Shown: positions 7,025 to 14,470 of the stretch, one piece after another
Position numbering within the stretch: the first letter of the stretch is position 1
Layout of the letters: every line of letters begins with the position of its first letter
Origin: an uncultured Clostridia bacterium
GTDB taxonomy: Bacteria > Bacillota > Clostridia > Oscillospirales > Ruminococcaceae
NCBI GenBank assembly: GCA_946056455.1
Contig: CAMGJS010000007.1
Location: 1 to 15,741 of the forward strand
Length of the DNA: 15,741 nt
Direction: 5' to 3'
Made by a program: the position numbers and the translations under genes
Notes under the pieces: generated by a model
The model's database searches: none
The model's input: the letters and a program-made list of their open reading frames with translations, nothing else
What the model was told of the DNA's origin: nothing

Positions 7025-7053
7025 ATATTATCACATTACAAATAAAATGTCAA
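7025..7053 (-). promoter_or_regulatory. Sigma-A promoter of the polyamine operon
   Basis: On the minus strand, TTGACA (7048-7053) and TAATAT (7025-7030) are separated by exactly 17 bases. This is a near-perfect housekeeping promoter. Transcription should begin near 7018 and run left into the speA leader. Such a strong promoter suggests that control is exerted later, in the leader. Confidence 0.88.
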
Positions 7054-7095
7054 TAGATAATTTATTTTGTCGGATAATTTTGTGATTTTTTTACT

Positions 7096-7124
7096 TTGAA
7101 ATTACAGTGAAATTGTGCTATACT
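7096..7124 (+). promoter_or_regulatory. Sigma-A promoter of the DUF554 gene
   Basis: TTGAAA (7096-7101) and TATACT (7119-7124) have a 17-base spacer. The expected start is near 7131, which leaves a leader of about 26 nt before the ATG at 7157. It is divergent from the polyamine promoter, with 42 bases between the two -35 elements, so a regulator bound between them could affect both. Confidence 0.8.
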
Positions 7125-7156
7125 CTTTTTAGTTTGTAGAAAAGAGAGATGAAAAA

Positions 7157-7876
7157 ATGTTTGGCTTGGGGACAATTCTGAATGTTGCGCTGATAATTGC
7201 GGGCGGAATTTGCGGAATGTTATTCGGCAAAAAGATAAAAGAGGGAATAAGAGAGACCTTAACAACAGTATGCGCCGTTTCGGTAATAATAATCGGAATA
7301 GGCGGAGCTGTTGAAAAAATGCTTGTGTATGAGAACGGAAAATTCTCGACAACGGGCGGAGTAAAGCTGATACTTTGCCTTGCGATAGGCGGAATTATCG
7401 GAGAACTTATCGGTATTCACAGCGGAGTGATAAAATTCGGAGAATGGCTTAAAAAGAAAAGCGGTTCATCGGGAGATAATTCGTTTGTATCCGCCTTTGT
7501 TTCTGCTTCCTGCACTGTCTGCATAGGCGCTATGGCGGTTGTGGGTTCTATCGAGGACGGCATTTCGGGCGACTATACCATTCTTCTCACAAAAGGAATA
7601 CTTGACGCAATAATTATCTGCATAATGTCCGCTTCGGTGGGAAAAGGCGCGGTTTTCTCGGCTATTCCCGTTCTGCTTCTGCAAGGCTCCGTTACCGTTG
7701 CGGCGCGTTTTGCCGGCGGCTTTATGACAGAGCCTGCCCTTGACAACCTTTCTTTTGTAGGCTCGGTTATGATTTTCTGCGTGGGACTTAATCTTATGAG
7801 AAAAGAGCAGATAAGGGTAGCAAATCTTCTGCCTGCGGTAGTCATCGCCGCCGCGTGGGGATTTATCTCGCCGTAG
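7157..7876 (+). CDS. DUF554 family membrane protein (YdfK/YqgA-like)
   Basis: This is a 239-residue, strongly hydrophobic integral membrane protein of the DUF554 family, whose function is not established. It begins FGLGTILNVALIIAGGICG, a typical first membrane helix. This is followed by GKKIKEGIRETL (cytoplasmic loop), a helix with VSVIIIGIGGAVE, a glycine-rich helix LAIGGIIGELIGI, and then further helices around CTVCIGAMAVVGSIEDG, ILDAIIICIMSAS, SVMIFCVGLNLM and the C-terminus. CIGAMAVVGSI-x-DG and GILDAI are segments I associate with this family. The ribosome binding site is a modest AGAGAG about 8 bases before the ATG. No terminator is evident after its stop, so some read-through into the tautomerase gene is likely. 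A transport role is only a guess. Confidence 0.88.
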   Translation: MFGLGTILNVALIIAGGICGMLFGKKIKEGIRETLTTVCAVSVIIIGIGGAVEKMLVYENGKFSTTGGVKLILCLAIGGIIGELIGIHSGVIKFGEWLKKKSGSSGDNSFVSAFVSASCTVCIGAMAVVGSIEDGISGDYTILLTKGILDAIIICIMSASVGKGAVFSAIPVLLLQGSVTVAARFAGGFMTEPALDNLSFVGSVMIFCVGLNLMRKEQIRVANLLPAVVIAAAWGFISP

Positions 7877-7879
7877 GAC

Positions 7880-7908
7880 TTTACTTTTCTGCGCGGTTGA
7901 GGTATAAT
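7880..7908 (+). promoter_or_regulatory. Promoter of the tautomerase gene
   Basis: TATAAT (7903-7908) is a perfect -10 element. TTTACT (7880-7885) matches the -35 consensus at four of six positions with a 17-base spacer. It starts just after the DUF554 stop. The leader would be about 25 nt, followed by GGGGAGG at 7924-7930. Confidence 0.7.
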
Positions 7909-7938
7909 CAGTGTATATTTTTAGGGGAGGTATTCAAA

Positions 7939-8280
7939 ATGCCGTTTATTAGCGTTAAAACAAATGTTGAAATTTCAGAAGAAAAGGCAAAGGCAATAAA
8001 AACCCATTTGGGACTTGCAATCACCGCAATTCCCGGCAAGTCGGAGGGTTGGCTGATGACTGATATTGAGGGCGGACGCAAGCTGTTCTTCAAAGGAACG
8101 GAAGAGCCTGCCGCTATGGTTGAAGTGAGCCTTTACGGAAAAGCCTCAAACAACGCTCTCAATGTGCTGACGGGCAATATTACGGGCATAATGCTTGAAC
8201 ATCTGGGAATATCTACCGACAGAGTGTATGTCAGCTATATGTGCACGGAGGACTGGGGCTGGAACGGTTCAAACTTTTAG
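7939..8280 (+). CDS. MIF-like tautomerase superfamily protein (phenylpyruvate/dopachrome tautomerase-like)
   Basis: The protein has 113 residues, the length of macrophage migration inhibitory factor homologues. After Met removal it would expose the catalytic Pro1 (MPFISVKTN). A Lys at position 34 (IPGKSEGW) corresponds to the active-site Lys of MIF. The C-terminus YVSYMCTEDWGWNGSNF resembles the NVGWNNSTF end of animal MIF. The CxxC redox motif of mammalian MIF is absent (EPAAMVEV instead). The start is set by GGGGAGG at 7924-7930 with an 8-base spacer and by the obligatory Met-Pro. The frame is open further upstream to 7855, but that would overlap DUF554 and bury the Pro. It is likely a cytosolic keto-enol tautomerase with unknown physiological substrate. 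No signal peptide is seen. Confidence 0.88.
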   Translation: MPFISVKTNVEISEEKAKAIKTHLGLAITAIPGKSEGWLMTDIEGGRKLFFKGTEEPAAMVEVSLYGKASNNALNVLTGNITGIMLEHLGISTDRVYVSYMCTEDWGWNGSNF

Positions 8281-8303
8281 AATTTATCATTTTTTTATTC
8301 CGA

Positions 8304-8338
8304 CTGCCGTATCAATATGATACGGCGGTTTGTTTTTT
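8304..8338 (+). terminator. Intrinsic terminator after the tautomerase gene
   Basis: A perfect GCCGTATCA/TGATACGGC stem (8306-8314 with 8318-8326) is extended by a G-U and a C-G pair and has a 3-nt loop. It is followed by TTTGTTTTTT. It separates the tautomerase unit from the signalling operon. Confidence 0.9.
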
Positions 8339-8370
8339 CTCAAATTTTTCTCTTATTTTTCTCTTTTTAC

Positions 8371-8399
8371 TTGTTTTTTTGCATAAAAAGTGGTATAAT
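8371..8399 (+). promoter_or_regulatory. Promoter of the signalling operon (extended -10)
   Basis: TGGTATAAT ends at 8399: a perfect TATAAT (8394-8399) with the TG of an extended -10. A weak -35, TTGTTT (8371-8376), lies 17 bases upstream. The surrounding 8281-8473 region is very T-rich and holds no gene. Transcription should start near 8406. Confidence 0.75.
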
Positions 8400-8413
8400 T
8401 TTAAAAATATGTA

Positions 8414-8430
8414 AATAAATCAGATTTATT
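8414..8430 (+). promoter_or_regulatory. Palindrome just downstream of the signalling-operon transcription start
   Basis: AATAAATCAGATTTATT is a perfect inverted repeat with 8-base arms around a single A. It covers about +9 to +25 of the predicted transcript. Its position suits a repressor operator for a dimeric regulator. No T-tract follows its 3' arm directly, so it is a poor terminator. The AT-rich arms make chance a real possibility. Confidence 0.4.
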
Positions 8431-8473
8431 GTCGTTTTTTTGCCTTTAAGCTTGTTTTGCGAAGGAGAATTAT

Positions 8474-11173
8474 ATGAAAACCGTGGATATTATGAAAAAT
8501 AAAAGAGCAACGGCAAAGTCCACCTGGCTTGTCTATATGCTTTGCACCATGATGATGGTTCTTATGGTGCGTTTCAACAAGTGGGACGCATGGATTTCCG
8601 TCATGCTCGGATTACATACCTTACTTCTTACGATAATGACCTTTCACAAAAAAATATCGGTGGAATTTCAGTCCGTTTTCCTTATGATATTTTCATACTG
8701 GAATGTTTTTGTCTGCGGACTTATGGAGCATGACATATATCCGTCAATAGCTGTTCTTATCGGAGTATCTATACTCATTTCCGTATACCGCAACGAAAAA
8801 CTGATGGTAGGATACATAGCCCTTATTATTACGGGACTTCTGTTCCATATTTTCGTTCTTGAAGATATTCCCTTGGAAACCTCGTTGCATATAATAGAAT
8901 TAGTCGCAAGGTCTACTGTCCTTTTTGCGTCGCAGGTATTTCTCATAATTTTTATAAGGAATATGAACAAGAACGAAGAAGAAATGCTTGAAAGTATTGA
9001 GAACGCCCAGAGAGCCGAGCAGTACAAATCCGACTTTCTTGCAAATATGAGCCACGAGATACGCACCCCTATGAACGCTATTGTCGGAATGTGCGAGCTT
9101 ATCCTGAGAGAAAACAACCTCAGCGAAAGTGTGCGTGAAAACTGCTTCAACATTCAGACATCGGGCAGAAGTCTGCTCGCTATTATAAACGACATTCTCG
9201 ACTTTTCAAAGATAGATTCGGGCAAAATGGAAATAAATGAGGACGAATTCAACATAGCGTCAACCATAAACGATGTCATAAATATGTCCGAGGCGAGAAG
9301 AGGCAACAAAAATATTGAAATCTTTGTCAAAGCGGACCCTGATATTCCGCGTGGACTCATAGGCGATGAACTGCGCATAAGACAGGTCATCATAAATCTT
9401 ATGACGAATGCGATAAAGTTCACCGAAAAGGGCAGTGTTACCCTCGCCGTTTCACACACAAAGCAGGAATACGGCGTTAACATTTTTGTATCGGTAAAGG
9501 ATACGGGCATAGGTATCACCGAGGAAAATATCGAAAGACTCTTTACAAGCTTCAGACAGGTTGACACAAAGAAGAACCGTTCTGTTGAGGGAACGGGGCT
9601 CGGTCTTGCTATTTCAAAAAGACTTATTCAGAAAATGGGAGGATTTATCAGCGTTTCGAGCGAATACGGGGCAGGCTCGGAATTTAAATTCACTGTTCCG
9701 TTGAAAGTCAAGGACGAAAAGCCCTTTGTTACAATAAGCGAGCCCGATAAAATACACGCAGTCGGTTGCTTTGCCGAGGATGAATACCGCAGAATGTTTG
9801 ACGAAACCGCCGAACAGCTCCGCATAGACGGTCATTCCGTTTTAAGCCGTAGCGAGCTTTCTGACATAGTAATAAGAAGCGTAACGCATTATTTTGTCAG
9901 CAAAGAAGAATATATGCAGAACGAGGAATTCTATCTTTCCGTTCTTGATAAGTCGAGGGTTTTTGTTGTTCAGGACAGAGTTGACGCAATAAACCTGCCA
10001 GACAAGGTAAAATGCGTTTACAAGCCGTTCTATACAATATCCGTAGCGTCGGCGATAAACGGCGAAAGTATCGTGCTTAACCTTAACGAAAGACGGGGAG
10101 CCGATATACGCTTTACCGCCCCCAAGGCGAGAATTCTCATCGTTGACGACAACGCTATCAACCTTAAAGTTGCGGCGGGACTTATGCGCCCCTATAATAT
10201 GCAGATTTTAACGGCTGAAAGCGGTCCTGCGGCGATAAAGATGCTTCGCTCAAAGGATGTCGACCTTGTGTTTATGGACCATATGATGCCCGTGATGGAC
10301 GGCGTTGAGGCAACGGGAATTATCCGCGCGACAGAGGGCGAGTATTACAAGAACCTCCCCATTATCGCACTCACTGCAAACGCAGTCAACGGAGCGAGAG
10401 AGATGTTTATGCAGTCGGGCTTCAATGATTTTCTTGCAAAGCCCATTGAGCTTTCAGCTCTTGACAGGATACTCCGCAACTATCTGCCAAAGGAATATAT
10501 GCAGATGCCGACAAATAAGGAATACGGCGGACCTGAGCGAAGAAAGCAGGAAAAGCCTGCGCAGTCGCTTGCGTTGTTTGATACCGACAAGGGACTTTCA
10601 TACACGGGCGGAGATATGGATGTTTACCGTGAGATACTCGACCTTTATGTCAAGAAGGGCGCGGAAAAGAAAGAACATATTGCAGAGCTTTTTGAACAGA
10701 AGGACTGGAAGAACTATGTCATAGAAGTCCACGCGTTGAAGAGCACCTCGATGAGCATAGGCGCAGTAAAGCTTTCCGAGCTTGCAAAGGAGCTTGAGCT
10801 TGCGGGCAAGGCTGGAACATACGCAAAAATTGAAAAGAACAACGGCTCTCTTTTAAAGCTTTATGATGAAACAATGGCGACAGCACGCGAATATCTTGGA
10901 GACTTTGGAAAGAAAAATGAAGAACCCGTTGACGAGAATACAGAGCTTGTCGAAATAACGGCAGAAAAGTTAAAAGAGCTTACCGAAAAGGCAAAGAGCG
11001 CTTGTGAAAGCTTTGACGGCGACGCTGTTGCAGAAATCGCAAAGGAAGCTTACGGATATTCTTATAACGGAAATCCTCTCCGTGAGCATTTTGCAAAGGC
11101 GGCAGATTTTGCCGAGGACTTTGAATACGAATCCGCATTAGCAGAAATATCGGCGGCAGAAAGTCTGATTTAA
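8474..11173 (+). CDS. Membrane hybrid sensor histidine kinase with receiver and HPt domains
   Basis: This 899-residue phosphorelay kinase has a clear domain order. About six membrane helices lie at residues 17-33, 40-57, 65-83, 88-104, 110-128 and 140-161. A short coiled linker leads to the dimerisation/phosphoacceptor H194 in MSHEIRTPMN. The HATPase domain has an N box with N312, G1 motif DTGIG (D343) and G2 motif GTGLGLA (373-379). A receiver-like segment of about residues 424-530 lacks a recognisable phosphoacceptor Asp. A true receiver follows (D558/D559, phosphoacceptor D602 in FMDHMMP, K656). The HPt domain carries H753 in EVHALKSTS. An acidic C-terminal segment of about 100 residues is not assigned. 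The ribosome binding site AAGGAG (8462-8467) sits 6 bases before the ATG. The ligand is unknown. It heads an operon with degV and a receiver-GGDEF gene, the probable phosphate acceptor. Confidence 0.94.
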   Translation: MKTVDIMKNKRATAKSTWLVYMLCTMMMVLMVRFNKWDAWISVMLGLHTLLLTIMTFHKKISVEFQSVFLMIFSYWNVFVCGLMEHDIYPSIAVLIGVSILISVYRNEKLMVGYIALIITGLLFHIFVLEDIPLETSLHIIELVARSTVLFASQVFLIIFIRNMNKNEEEMLESIENAQRAEQYKSDFLANMSHEIRTPMNAIVGMCELILRENNLSESVRENCFNIQTSGRSLLAIINDILDFSKIDSGKMEINEDEFNIASTINDVINMSEARRGNKNIEIFVKADPDIPRGLIGDELRIRQVIINLMTNAIKFTEKGSVTLAVSHTKQEYGVNIFVSVKDTGIGITEENIERLFTSFRQVDTKKNRSVEGTGLGLAISKRLIQKMGGFISVSSEYGAGSEFKFTVPLKVKDEKPFVTISEPDKIHAVGCFAEDEYRRMFDETAEQLRIDGHSVLSRSELSDIVIRSVTHYFVSKEEYMQNEEFYLSVLDKSRVFVVQDRVDAINLPDKVKCVYKPFYTISVASAINGESIVLNLNERRGADIRFTAPKARILIVDDNAINLKVAAGLMRPYNMQILTAESGPAAIKMLRSKDVDLVFMDHMMPVMDGVEATGIIRATEGEYYKNLPIIALTANAVNGAREMFMQSGFNDFLAKPIELSALDRILRNYLPKEYMQMPTNKEYGGPERRKQEKPAQSLALFDTDKGLSYTGGDMDVYREILDLYVKKGAEKKEHIAELFEQKDWKNYVIEVHALKSTSMSIGAVKLSELAKELELAGKAGTYAKIEKNNGSLLKLYDETMATAREYLGDFGKKNEEPVDENTELVEITAEKLKELTEKAKSACESFDGDAVAEIAKEAYGYSYNGNPLREHFAKAADFAEDFEYESALAEISAAESLI

Positions 11174-11201
11174 CCTAAACGAAAGGGAACGGTGATTTAG
11201 A

Positions 11202-12059
11202 ATGAAAAAAATCGGAATTACCACCGACTGCGTGTGCGACCTGCCCGATGAATTTCTTAAACTTAATGATGTCGGTATAACGAGATTTTATGTTTATACC
11301 TCGACGGGCAGATTTATGGACGGACACGAGATAACATCGGACAATATAATAGAATATCTTGAAGAAACGGGTGAAAAAGCAATAACAAGCGCACCCGACC
11401 CGAGAGAGTACAAGGAATTTTTTGAAAAATACCTTAAAAAGTATGACGAAATAATACATATCCCCATAAGCAAAAAGCTTGACTCGTCCTGCATAAATGT
11501 CTTTGAGTCTTTAAATATTATGGGGAAAAATTCGGACAAGGTGCATATTGTCGATTCTGAAAGCCTTTCTACAGGAATGGGACATTTAGTGGTAAAGGCG
11601 GTAGAAATGCGCGACGCGGGAAAGTCCGCCGAGGACATAGTCAAGGCTCTTGAAGAAATGAAACCGAAGGTTTCAACCACATTTATAACCGTAAGCCTTG
11701 ACAACCTTTATCATAACGGAAGAATTCCCAAATCAGCAAAGAATTTCTGCTCGGCTCTCTCGTTGCACCCTATTCTTACGATGAAAAACGGTCTTATCAC
11801 CTTAAAGGGCGTTGAAATAGGAAATTACGATAAGGCTGTTATGAACTATCTAAAAAAGGAACTCAAACATCCAAATAAAATCAATAAAAAGCGTGCCTTT
11901 ATAACCTATGCCGGTTGCTCAATCAAAAAAATCAACGAAGTCAAGGCTGAGGTACAGCGCCTTTGCGATTTTGAAGAGGTTATCGTCACAAAGGCGTCCG
12001 CTACCGTTTCGGGCAACTGCGGACCGCACACCGTAGGACTCATATTCGTTTACAACTAA
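11202..12059 (+). CDS. DegV family fatty-acid-binding protein
   Basis: DegV proteins bind a fatty acid in a cleft between two domains. Paralogues called FakB present fatty acids to the kinase FakA. This one has 285 residues, the family length. Seen are N-terminal IGITTDCVCDLP, the ITSAPDP motif (61-67) with the lipid-head-group Ser, IPISKKLDSSC where most members have a SSxLSGTY motif, LDNLYHNGRIPKS matching the usual L-x-x-L-x-K-G-G-R-I block, and C-terminal CGPHTVGLIFV. The gene lies between the kinase and the receiver-GGDEF gene with gaps of 28 and 22 bases and no terminators, so it is cotranscribed. A GGTGA ribosome binding site precedes the ATG. Whether it is a FakB in fatty-acid uptake or a sensor accessory cannot be told; no fakA is seen nearby. 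Confidence 0.92.
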   Translation: MKKIGITTDCVCDLPDEFLKLNDVGITRFYVYTSTGRFMDGHEITSDNIIEYLEETGEKAITSAPDPREYKEFFEKYLKKYDEIIHIPISKKLDSSCINVFESLNIMGKNSDKVHIVDSESLSTGMGHLVVKAVEMRDAGKSAEDIVKALEEMKPKVSTTFITVSLDNLYHNGRIPKSAKNFCSALSLHPILTMKNGLITLKGVEIGNYDKAVMNYLKKELKHPNKINKKRAFITYAGCSIKKINEVKAEVQRLCDFEEVIVTKASATVSGNCGPHTVGLIFVYN

Positions 12060-12081
12060 AAGCTGAAAGGGATTTTATATT

Positions 12082-13470
12082 ATGAAAACGATACTCGTTG
12101 TCGACGACAATAAGCTTAATCTTGCGACCGCAAAAAATGTCCTTTCAGGAACATACAAGGTAGTGCCCGTTATGAAAGGCTCTCAGGCGCTTACATATCT
12201 TGAAAACGGCGAATGCGACATTATCCTGCTTGACATAAATATGCCCGAGATGGACGGTTTTGAGGTGCTTGAAAAAATCCGTCAGTCAGAAAAAAGCAAG
12301 AATATCCCCGTTATATTTCTTACTGCGGATAATGACACCGTAACCGAAACACGCTGTTTTAAAGCGGGTGCTATTGACTTTATCGCAAAGCCGTTTGTCC
12401 CCGAGGTTATGCTTTCAAGAATAGGCAGAGTTTTAGAGCTTGAAGAGCTTCGTCTGAGCCTTGCCGACAGACTTGAACAGAAAACCAAAGAGGTATCGGA
12501 TATAAAGAGCAAGTCAAGACAGGACGCTCTGACGGGGCTCTGGAACAGAGCGCACACCGAGGAAACTGTCGATAATCTTATAAAAGAGGGCGCAAAGGGC
12601 GCGCTTCTTATGATAGATATGGACAATTTCAAGGCGATAAACGATAACTACGGTCACATTGCAGGCGACAAGGTGCTTAAAATGTTTGCCGATACATTGA
12701 GGCAGTATTCTACGGACAATGATGTTCTCTGCCGAATAGGCGGAGATGAATTTGTAGTATTTCTAAATGGAATGACTTCCAAAAGCGAGATAGGCAATCG
12801 TGCAACGGATATTATATCAGACCTTTGCAAAAAAATTGACGAATGTAAGTTTGATACAAACTCATCTGTATCAATAGGTATTGCACAGACGCCTGACGAC
12901 GGAACGGAATTTTCAAAGCTTTATAATTCAGCGGACAAAGCGCTGTATTATGTCAAGCAGAACGGTAAGAATTCATTCCACTTTTTCAGCGACAAGCTTG
13001 ACGCCGACAAGGCAAGGGCGGAAAAAATGGTAGACCTTGTGTACCTTAAAGAGTGTATGAGTCGTATCGACAACGGCAGGGGAGCTTATCTTGTCGATTA
13101 TGAAAGCTTTCACCATGTCTATAACTTTATCAGAAGATTTATCGAACGCGGAAAGAATAATGTCCAGACGATACTTTTTACTGTATCTGATGTTGACGAG
13201 AATAATCCCGTTGATATTGAAATGGTGATAGACCTGCTTGAAAAGGCTATCTACACTTCTCTGCGCCGTTCAGATGTCTCAACAAGATATTCAAACCGAC
13301 AGCTTATAGTCATTCTTATGGACGCAGGCGAAGAAAACAGCAGTATCATCGCACAGCGTATAATTGCGTCATTCAACAGACTTTATACGGGCGAAAATGT
13401 AGAGATTAAGTACGGTATTGCAGGAATGGACAGCACCGACCTTATCGGAAAAAAAGCCCTCGCAGAATAG
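12082..13470 (+). CDS. Response regulator diguanylate cyclase (REC-GGDEF plus degenerate GGDEF-like domain)
   Basis: This 462-residue protein is predicted to make cyclic di-GMP when phosphorylated. The receiver (1-118) has D8/D9, phosphoacceptor D51 in LLDINMPEMDG, T81 and K103. A helical linker with heptad character (about 118-145) leads to a GGDEF domain (about 146-303) with DALTGLWNR, MIDMDNFKAIND and an intact RIGGDEF signature (G220-F224), consistent with activity. The usual RxxD product-inhibition site is missing its Arg (TDND at 211-214). The remainder, about 315-455, looks like a second, degenerate GGDEF domain: LRRSDVSTRYSNRQLIVIL aligns with the RxGGDEF strand, with SNRQL (404-408) replacing GGDEF. 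The ribosome binding site GAAAGGGA precedes the ATG by 9 bases. It is the last gene of the operon and the likely output of the upstream phosphorelay. Confidence 0.93.
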   Translation: MKTILVVDDNKLNLATAKNVLSGTYKVVPVMKGSQALTYLENGECDIILLDINMPEMDGFEVLEKIRQSEKSKNIPVIFLTADNDTVTETRCFKAGAIDFIAKPFVPEVMLSRIGRVLELEELRLSLADRLEQKTKEVSDIKSKSRQDALTGLWNRAHTEETVDNLIKEGAKGALLMIDMDNFKAINDNYGHIAGDKVLKMFADTLRQYSTDNDVLCRIGGDEFVVFLNGMTSKSEIGNRATDIISDLCKKIDECKFDTNSSVSIGIAQTPDDGTEFSKLYNSADKALYYVKQNGKNSFHFFSDKLDADKARAEKMVDLVYLKECMSRIDNGRGAYLVDYESFHHVYNFIRRFIERGKNNVQTILFTVSDVDENNPVDIEMVIDLLEKAIYTSLRRSDVSTRYSNRQLIVILMDAGEENSSIIAQRIIASFNRLYTGENVEIKYGIAGMDSTDLIGKKALAE

Positions 13471-13485
13471 CTATTCCGCGAGAGC
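13449..13485 (-). terminator. Terminator of dus, spanning both convergent gene ends
   Basis: On the minus strand GCUCUCGC (13478-13485) pairs with GCGAGGGC (13456-13463) over eight pairs including one G-U. An inner GAAU/AUUC stem caps it, and it is followed by UUUUUUU (13449-13455). The 5' arm is the last codons of dus and the 3' arm is the last codons of the GGDEF gene, with both stop codons in the middle. Read on the plus strand the hairpin lacks a U-tract, so it should terminate only dus transcripts efficiently. Confidence 0.85.
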
Positions 13486-14439
13486 CTCACAAATAAGCGA
13501 TTTTAAATCGTCCATAGTTTCTATCGTGCCGCAGCGGTTTCTGAACGCTGCGGCATTTTTCATTCCTTTCATATACCACGCCGCATGCTTTCTTGCTTCC
13601 GCCATTCCTCTGCGTTCACCCTTGTCGGCGACAATCATTTCTGCGTGACGGATAAGAATGTCCATTTTTTTACGGGCAGTAGGCTCGGGCGGAACTTCTC
13701 CGCTTTCAAGATAGCTTTTTATCTGAGAAAATATCCAGGGCTTCCCGTATGTTCCCCTGCCCAGCATCACAAGGTCGCACCCCGTTTCGTCGTACATTTT
13801 CTTTGCGTCCTCGGCTGAAACTATATCTCCGTTGCCTATTACTGTAATATTTACCGCATTTTTTACTCTGCGTATAATTTCCCAATCCGCCTTGCCGCTG
13901 TAAAGCTGAGTTTTCGTTCTTGCGTGGACAGCAACCGCCGCCGCACCGCTTTCTTCTGCGATTTTTGCCATTTCTACAGCGTTTATGCTGTCAAAGTCCC
14001 ACCCTGAGCGTATTTTGACAGTCACGGGGCATTTTGCCGCAAGCGCCGTAGCTTCAATGATTTTCGCCGCAAGCTTTGGAGATTTCATCAAAGCCGAGCC
14101 GCTACCGTTTCCTGCGACCTTTGGAACGGGGCAACCCATATTGATATCAATAATACTTGGAGTATATTTCTCTATTTTCTCTACTGCAAGTTTAAAATAA
14201 AGAGGGTCATCGCCGAAAAGCTGGATTGCCATAGGTCGCTCCTCGTCGCTGATGTGACAAAGCTCGTCGGTTTTGTTGTCGGAATAATAAAGTCCCTTGA
14301 CAGAAACCATCTCGCTGACAACATAAACCGCTCCGAACTGCTTGCATATCGTGCGGTATGCCTTGTCCGCAACGGACGCCATAGGTGCGAGTGCGGCTGT
14401 TTTTTCTATTTCAACATTGCCGATTTTGACGGTCTGCAT
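13471..14439 (-). CDS. dus: tRNA-dihydrouridine synthase
   Basis: This FMN-dependent enzyme reduces uridine to dihydrouridine in tRNA D-loops. From the ATG at 14437-14439 it has 322 residues, a normal DusB/NifR3 length. Seen are the N-terminal TAALAPMASVADKAYR, SEMVS, IQLFGDDP, DINMGCPVPKV with the catalytic C103, VKIRSGW, VHARTKTQLYSGKADW, the FMN-phosphate motifs IGNGDI and MLGRGTYGKPWIF, and C-terminal helical-domain residues NRCGTIETM. The frame could begin six codons earlier at a TTG, but that lies upstream of and across the AAAGGA ribosome binding site, which sits 9 bases before the ATG, so the ATG is preferred. It converges on the GGDEF gene with no bases between the stops and diverges from polA. 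Bacillus-type DusB is the closest class by eye. Confidence 0.94.
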   Translation of the reverse strand: MQTVKIGNVEIEKTAALAPMASVADKAYRTICKQFGAVYVVSEMVSVKGLYYSDNKTDELCHISDEERPMAIQLFGDDPLYFKLAVEKIEKYTPSIIDINMGCPVPKVAGNGSGSALMKSPKLAAKIIEATALAAKCPVTVKIRSGWDFDSINAVEMAKIAEESGAAAVAVHARTKTQLYSGKADWEIIRRVKNAVNITVIGNGDIVSAEDAKKMYDETGCDLVMLGRGTYGKPWIFSQIKSYLESGEVPPEPTARKKMDILIRHAEMIVADKGERRGMAEARKHAAWYMKGMKNAAAFRNRCGTIETMDDLKSLICEALAE

Positions 14440-14470
14440 AAAAAATCGTCCTTTCAAAGATACTTTGTAT

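Noticed and set aside
7855..7938. Longer tautomerase starting inside DUF554
   Set aside because: Met-Pro must be N-terminal for the catalytic proline, and GGGGAGG sits correctly before 7939.
10305..10724. 139-codon frame inside the kinase gene
   Set aside because: Out-of-frame shadow of the receiver and HPt domains, with no independent support.
13449..13485. Bidirectional terminator for both convergent genes
   Set aside because: A U-tract exists only in the minus-strand direction. The plus-strand continuation is CUCACAAAUAAG.
14440..14457. dus start at the TTG 14455-14457
   Set aside because: That codon overlaps the ribosome binding site serving the ATG at 14439.
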